Of a stretch of DNA of 32,968 nt, positions 31,623-32,968 are shown piece after piece. The stretch covers positions 1 to 32,968 of the forward strand of contig JAQYVT010000025.1 in NCBI GenBank assembly GCA_030145345.1, written 5' to 3'. Origin of the DNA: Desulfobacterales bacterium. Its GTDB lineage: Bacteria; Desulfobacterota; Desulfobacteria; Desulfobacterales; UBA11574. Under the pieces are notes generated by a model. The model made no database searches and was not told the DNA's origin. It saw only the letters and a list, made by a program, of their open reading frames with translations. The stretch's first letter is position 1. Each line of letters opens with the position of its first letter. The position numbers were made by a program, and so were the translations under genes.

Positions 31623-32968
31623 ATGAATTATGAAGGTTCAAAAGGACAATTGAATCAGAAAAGGCGTCTTTCGGAAAAAACAAATTCCCTGGGTCTGTGC
31701 CTTGGGGCCTCCACCATAACCCTGGTTCATCTGGATTGCGAACCGGTCAAGGATATGGGGAATCCCACAAGGGTGAAGCGTTCCCCCCGGGTGGTAAAAT
31801 ATTCACGCCATCCCCACGAAGGCGATCCCAAGCGGACCCTGCTGTCCGCCGTCAACGGTTTCGACCTGAAGGCATTCGACCGGATTGTGGCCACCGGCCG
31901 GAAGTTCCGGGCGTTTGTCAATCTTACCTCCATCCCCGAACCCGAAGCGGTGGAATATGCCTATCGATTTGTGAAGCCTTCCGGTGTTTCGTGTCCGGCG
32001 GTTGTTTCGGCCGGAGGGGAAACCTTTATGGTGTATGTGCTCAACCGATTGGGGCAGATCTCCAATGTATTGACCGGCAACAAATGCGCGTCGGGCACCG
32101 GGGAATTTTTCCTTCAACAGCTGCGGAGAATGGACGCGTCTTTGGAAGAGGCGGCCCAGTGGGCCGCGACCACCGCACCGCATCATGTTTCCGGGCGCTG
32201 CTCGGTGTTTTGCAAATCCGACTGTACCCACGCCACCAATAAAGGGGTTCCCAAATCAAAGGTCACGGCCGGTCTGTGCAAGATGATGGCCGGCAAGATC
32301 CTGGAGCTTTTAAAAAAGGTTGAAAGAAAGAACATCATGATCACCGGCGGAGCGGCCCGGAACCGGATGATGGTGGAATATTTGCGCAAAGAGATTCCCG
32401 GTCTGATCGTTCCGCCGGAGGCGGCCTATTTTGAAGCATTGGGTGCCGCGCTCTGGGGGTTGGAGAACGATACCGCCCAATTTTCCGGAATGTCCGATTT
32501 GCTGAAGCGCAAAACGGCTTCGTTTGACCGGCTCCCGCCGCTGGAAGATTTCAAAGACATGGTGACGTTCAAGACCTTGGAAAAGGGTAAGATTTGTTCA
32601 GGCGACACCTGTATTCTGGGCCTGGACGTGGGGTCCACCACCACCAAGGCGGTGCTGGTTCGAACATCGGACAACGCAATGCTGGCGAGTGTTTATCTGC
32701 TCACCAGCGGGGATCCGGTGGGGGCTTCCCGGCAGTGTTACCGTGCCATTCTTGACCAGGTCGAGCAAACGGTCGACCCTTCTGAAATATCGATAGACGG
32801 TTTGGGCGTTTGCGGATCCGGCCGGCAGATCGCCGGTCTGCACGCCCTCACGGACAGCGTTATCAACGAGATCATCGCCCATGCGGCGGCGGCGGTGTTT
32901 TTCGATCCCGGGGTGGACACCATCTTCGAGATCGGGGGACAGGACGCCAAATACACCTATATCACCAA
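31623..32968 (+). CDS. Large BcrAD/BadFG-type CoA-dehydratase/reductase activase, N-terminal part (cut by window edge)
   Basis: An open frame of 448 codons runs off the window end. It holds two ASKHA ATPase modules. Module 1 (about 22-290) begins SLGLCLGASTITLVHL, where the phosphate-1 Asp is missing, but has NKCASGTGEF (Cys 155) and GRCSVFCKSDC (Cys 193). These match the two Cys that bind the shared 4Fe-4S cluster in HgdC-type activases. MITGGAARN follows. Module 2 (from about 330) begins ILGLDVGSTTTKAVLV with the Asp present, then GVCGSGRQIAGL and IFEIGGQDAKY. The layout matches the very long activases (about 1400 residues) that carry dehydratase-like domains at the C-terminus. It would use ATP to drive electron transfer to a 2-hydroxyacyl-CoA dehydratase or benzoyl-CoA-type reductase. 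The start is uncertain: the ribosome binding site is weak, and a TTG at 31650 preceded by AAAAGGA is an alternative. Confidence 0.88.
   Translation, partial: MNYEGSKGQLNQKRRLSEKTNSLGLCLGASTITLVHLDCEPVKDMGNPTRVKRSPRVVKYSRHPHEGDPKRTLLSAVNGFDLKAFDRIVATGRKFRAFVNLTSIPEPEAVEYAYRFVKPSGVSCPAVVSAGGETFMVYVLNRLGQISNVLTGNKCASGTGEFFLQQLRRMDASLEEAAQWAATTAPHHVSGRCSVFCKSDCTHATNKGVPKSKVTAGLCKMMAGKILELLKKVERKNIMITGGAARNRMMVEYLRKEIPGLIVPPEAAYFEALGAALWGLENDTAQFSGMSDLLKRKTASFDRLPPLEDFKDMVTFKTLEKGKICSGDTCILGLDVGSTTTKAVLVRTSDNAMLASVYLLTSGDPVGASRQCYRAILDQVEQTVDPSEISIDGLGVCGSGRQIAGLHALTDSVINEIIAHAAAAVFFDPGVDTIFEIGGQDAKYTYIT

Noticed and set aside
31697-32242. 181-codon frame inside the activase region
   Set aside because: The long frame beginning at 31623 encodes clear activase motifs; this one is its out-of-frame shadow.

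Overview
The window looks like a chromosomal segment of an anaerobic member of the Desulfobacterota, probably a Desulfobacterales-type sulfate reducer. This is an inference from gene content and gene order, not from a marker gene. The supporting signs are the order ffh-rpsP-khpA-rimM-trmD-SPOUT methyltransferase-rplS-rnhB-yraN-rsmI, acyl-CoA metabolism genes (AMP-dependent CoA ligase, CaiB/AMACR-like protein, 2-hydroxyacyl-CoA dehydratase-type activase), a DUF6485-like Cys-rich protein, a DUF401 membrane protein, and many short intergenic palindromic repeats.

Layout. 1-3381: an alpha/beta hydrolase, a cold-shock protein with its own promoter, and a stand-alone cyclic-nucleotide-binding-like protein, separated by long non-coding stretches rich in inverted repeats. 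3382-8500: a tetR - membrane fusion protein - RND pump operon with a strong promoter flanked by twin palindromes. 8674-11838 (minus): a long-chain acyl-CoA ligase and a DUF401 permease-like protein. 11977-14402 (minus): LemA, a TPM-domain protein, a nucleotidyltransferase-like protein with an altered catalytic motif, and the small Cys-rich protein. 14483-21387 (minus): the translation/secretion cluster, running from ffh to a phosphopantetheinyl transferase, with a good sigma70-type promoter in front of ffh.

21717-24726: rlmN, a MnmA-like PP-loop enzyme fused to an NFACT-R-like tail, and nth. 25002-27801 (minus): a response regulator with an HD-GYP output and a REC-HisKA-REC hybrid kinase whose first receiver has lost its phosphoacceptor Asp. 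27869-31366 (minus): a CaiB/AMACR-like enzyme, a DUF3108 protein, an HD-domain protein and an unrecognised membrane-anchored protein. 31623 to the window edge (plus): the N-terminal part of a large CoA-dehydratase-type activase behind a near-consensus promoter.

No rRNA, tRNA, CRISPR array, complete insertion sequence or prophage was seen. No defence-type or clearly new multigene system stands out. The most unusual content is intergenic: a dispersed REP-like family with five copies, several different 90-135 bp elements bounded by inverted repeats (two of them flank nth), a cluster of three hairpins, and degenerate simple repeats that form the end of rsmI and the start of the phosphopantetheinyl transferase. 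Protein oddities are the NTase-like protein with a D-x-N motif, the Asp-less receiver, and the PP-loop/NFACT-R fusion.
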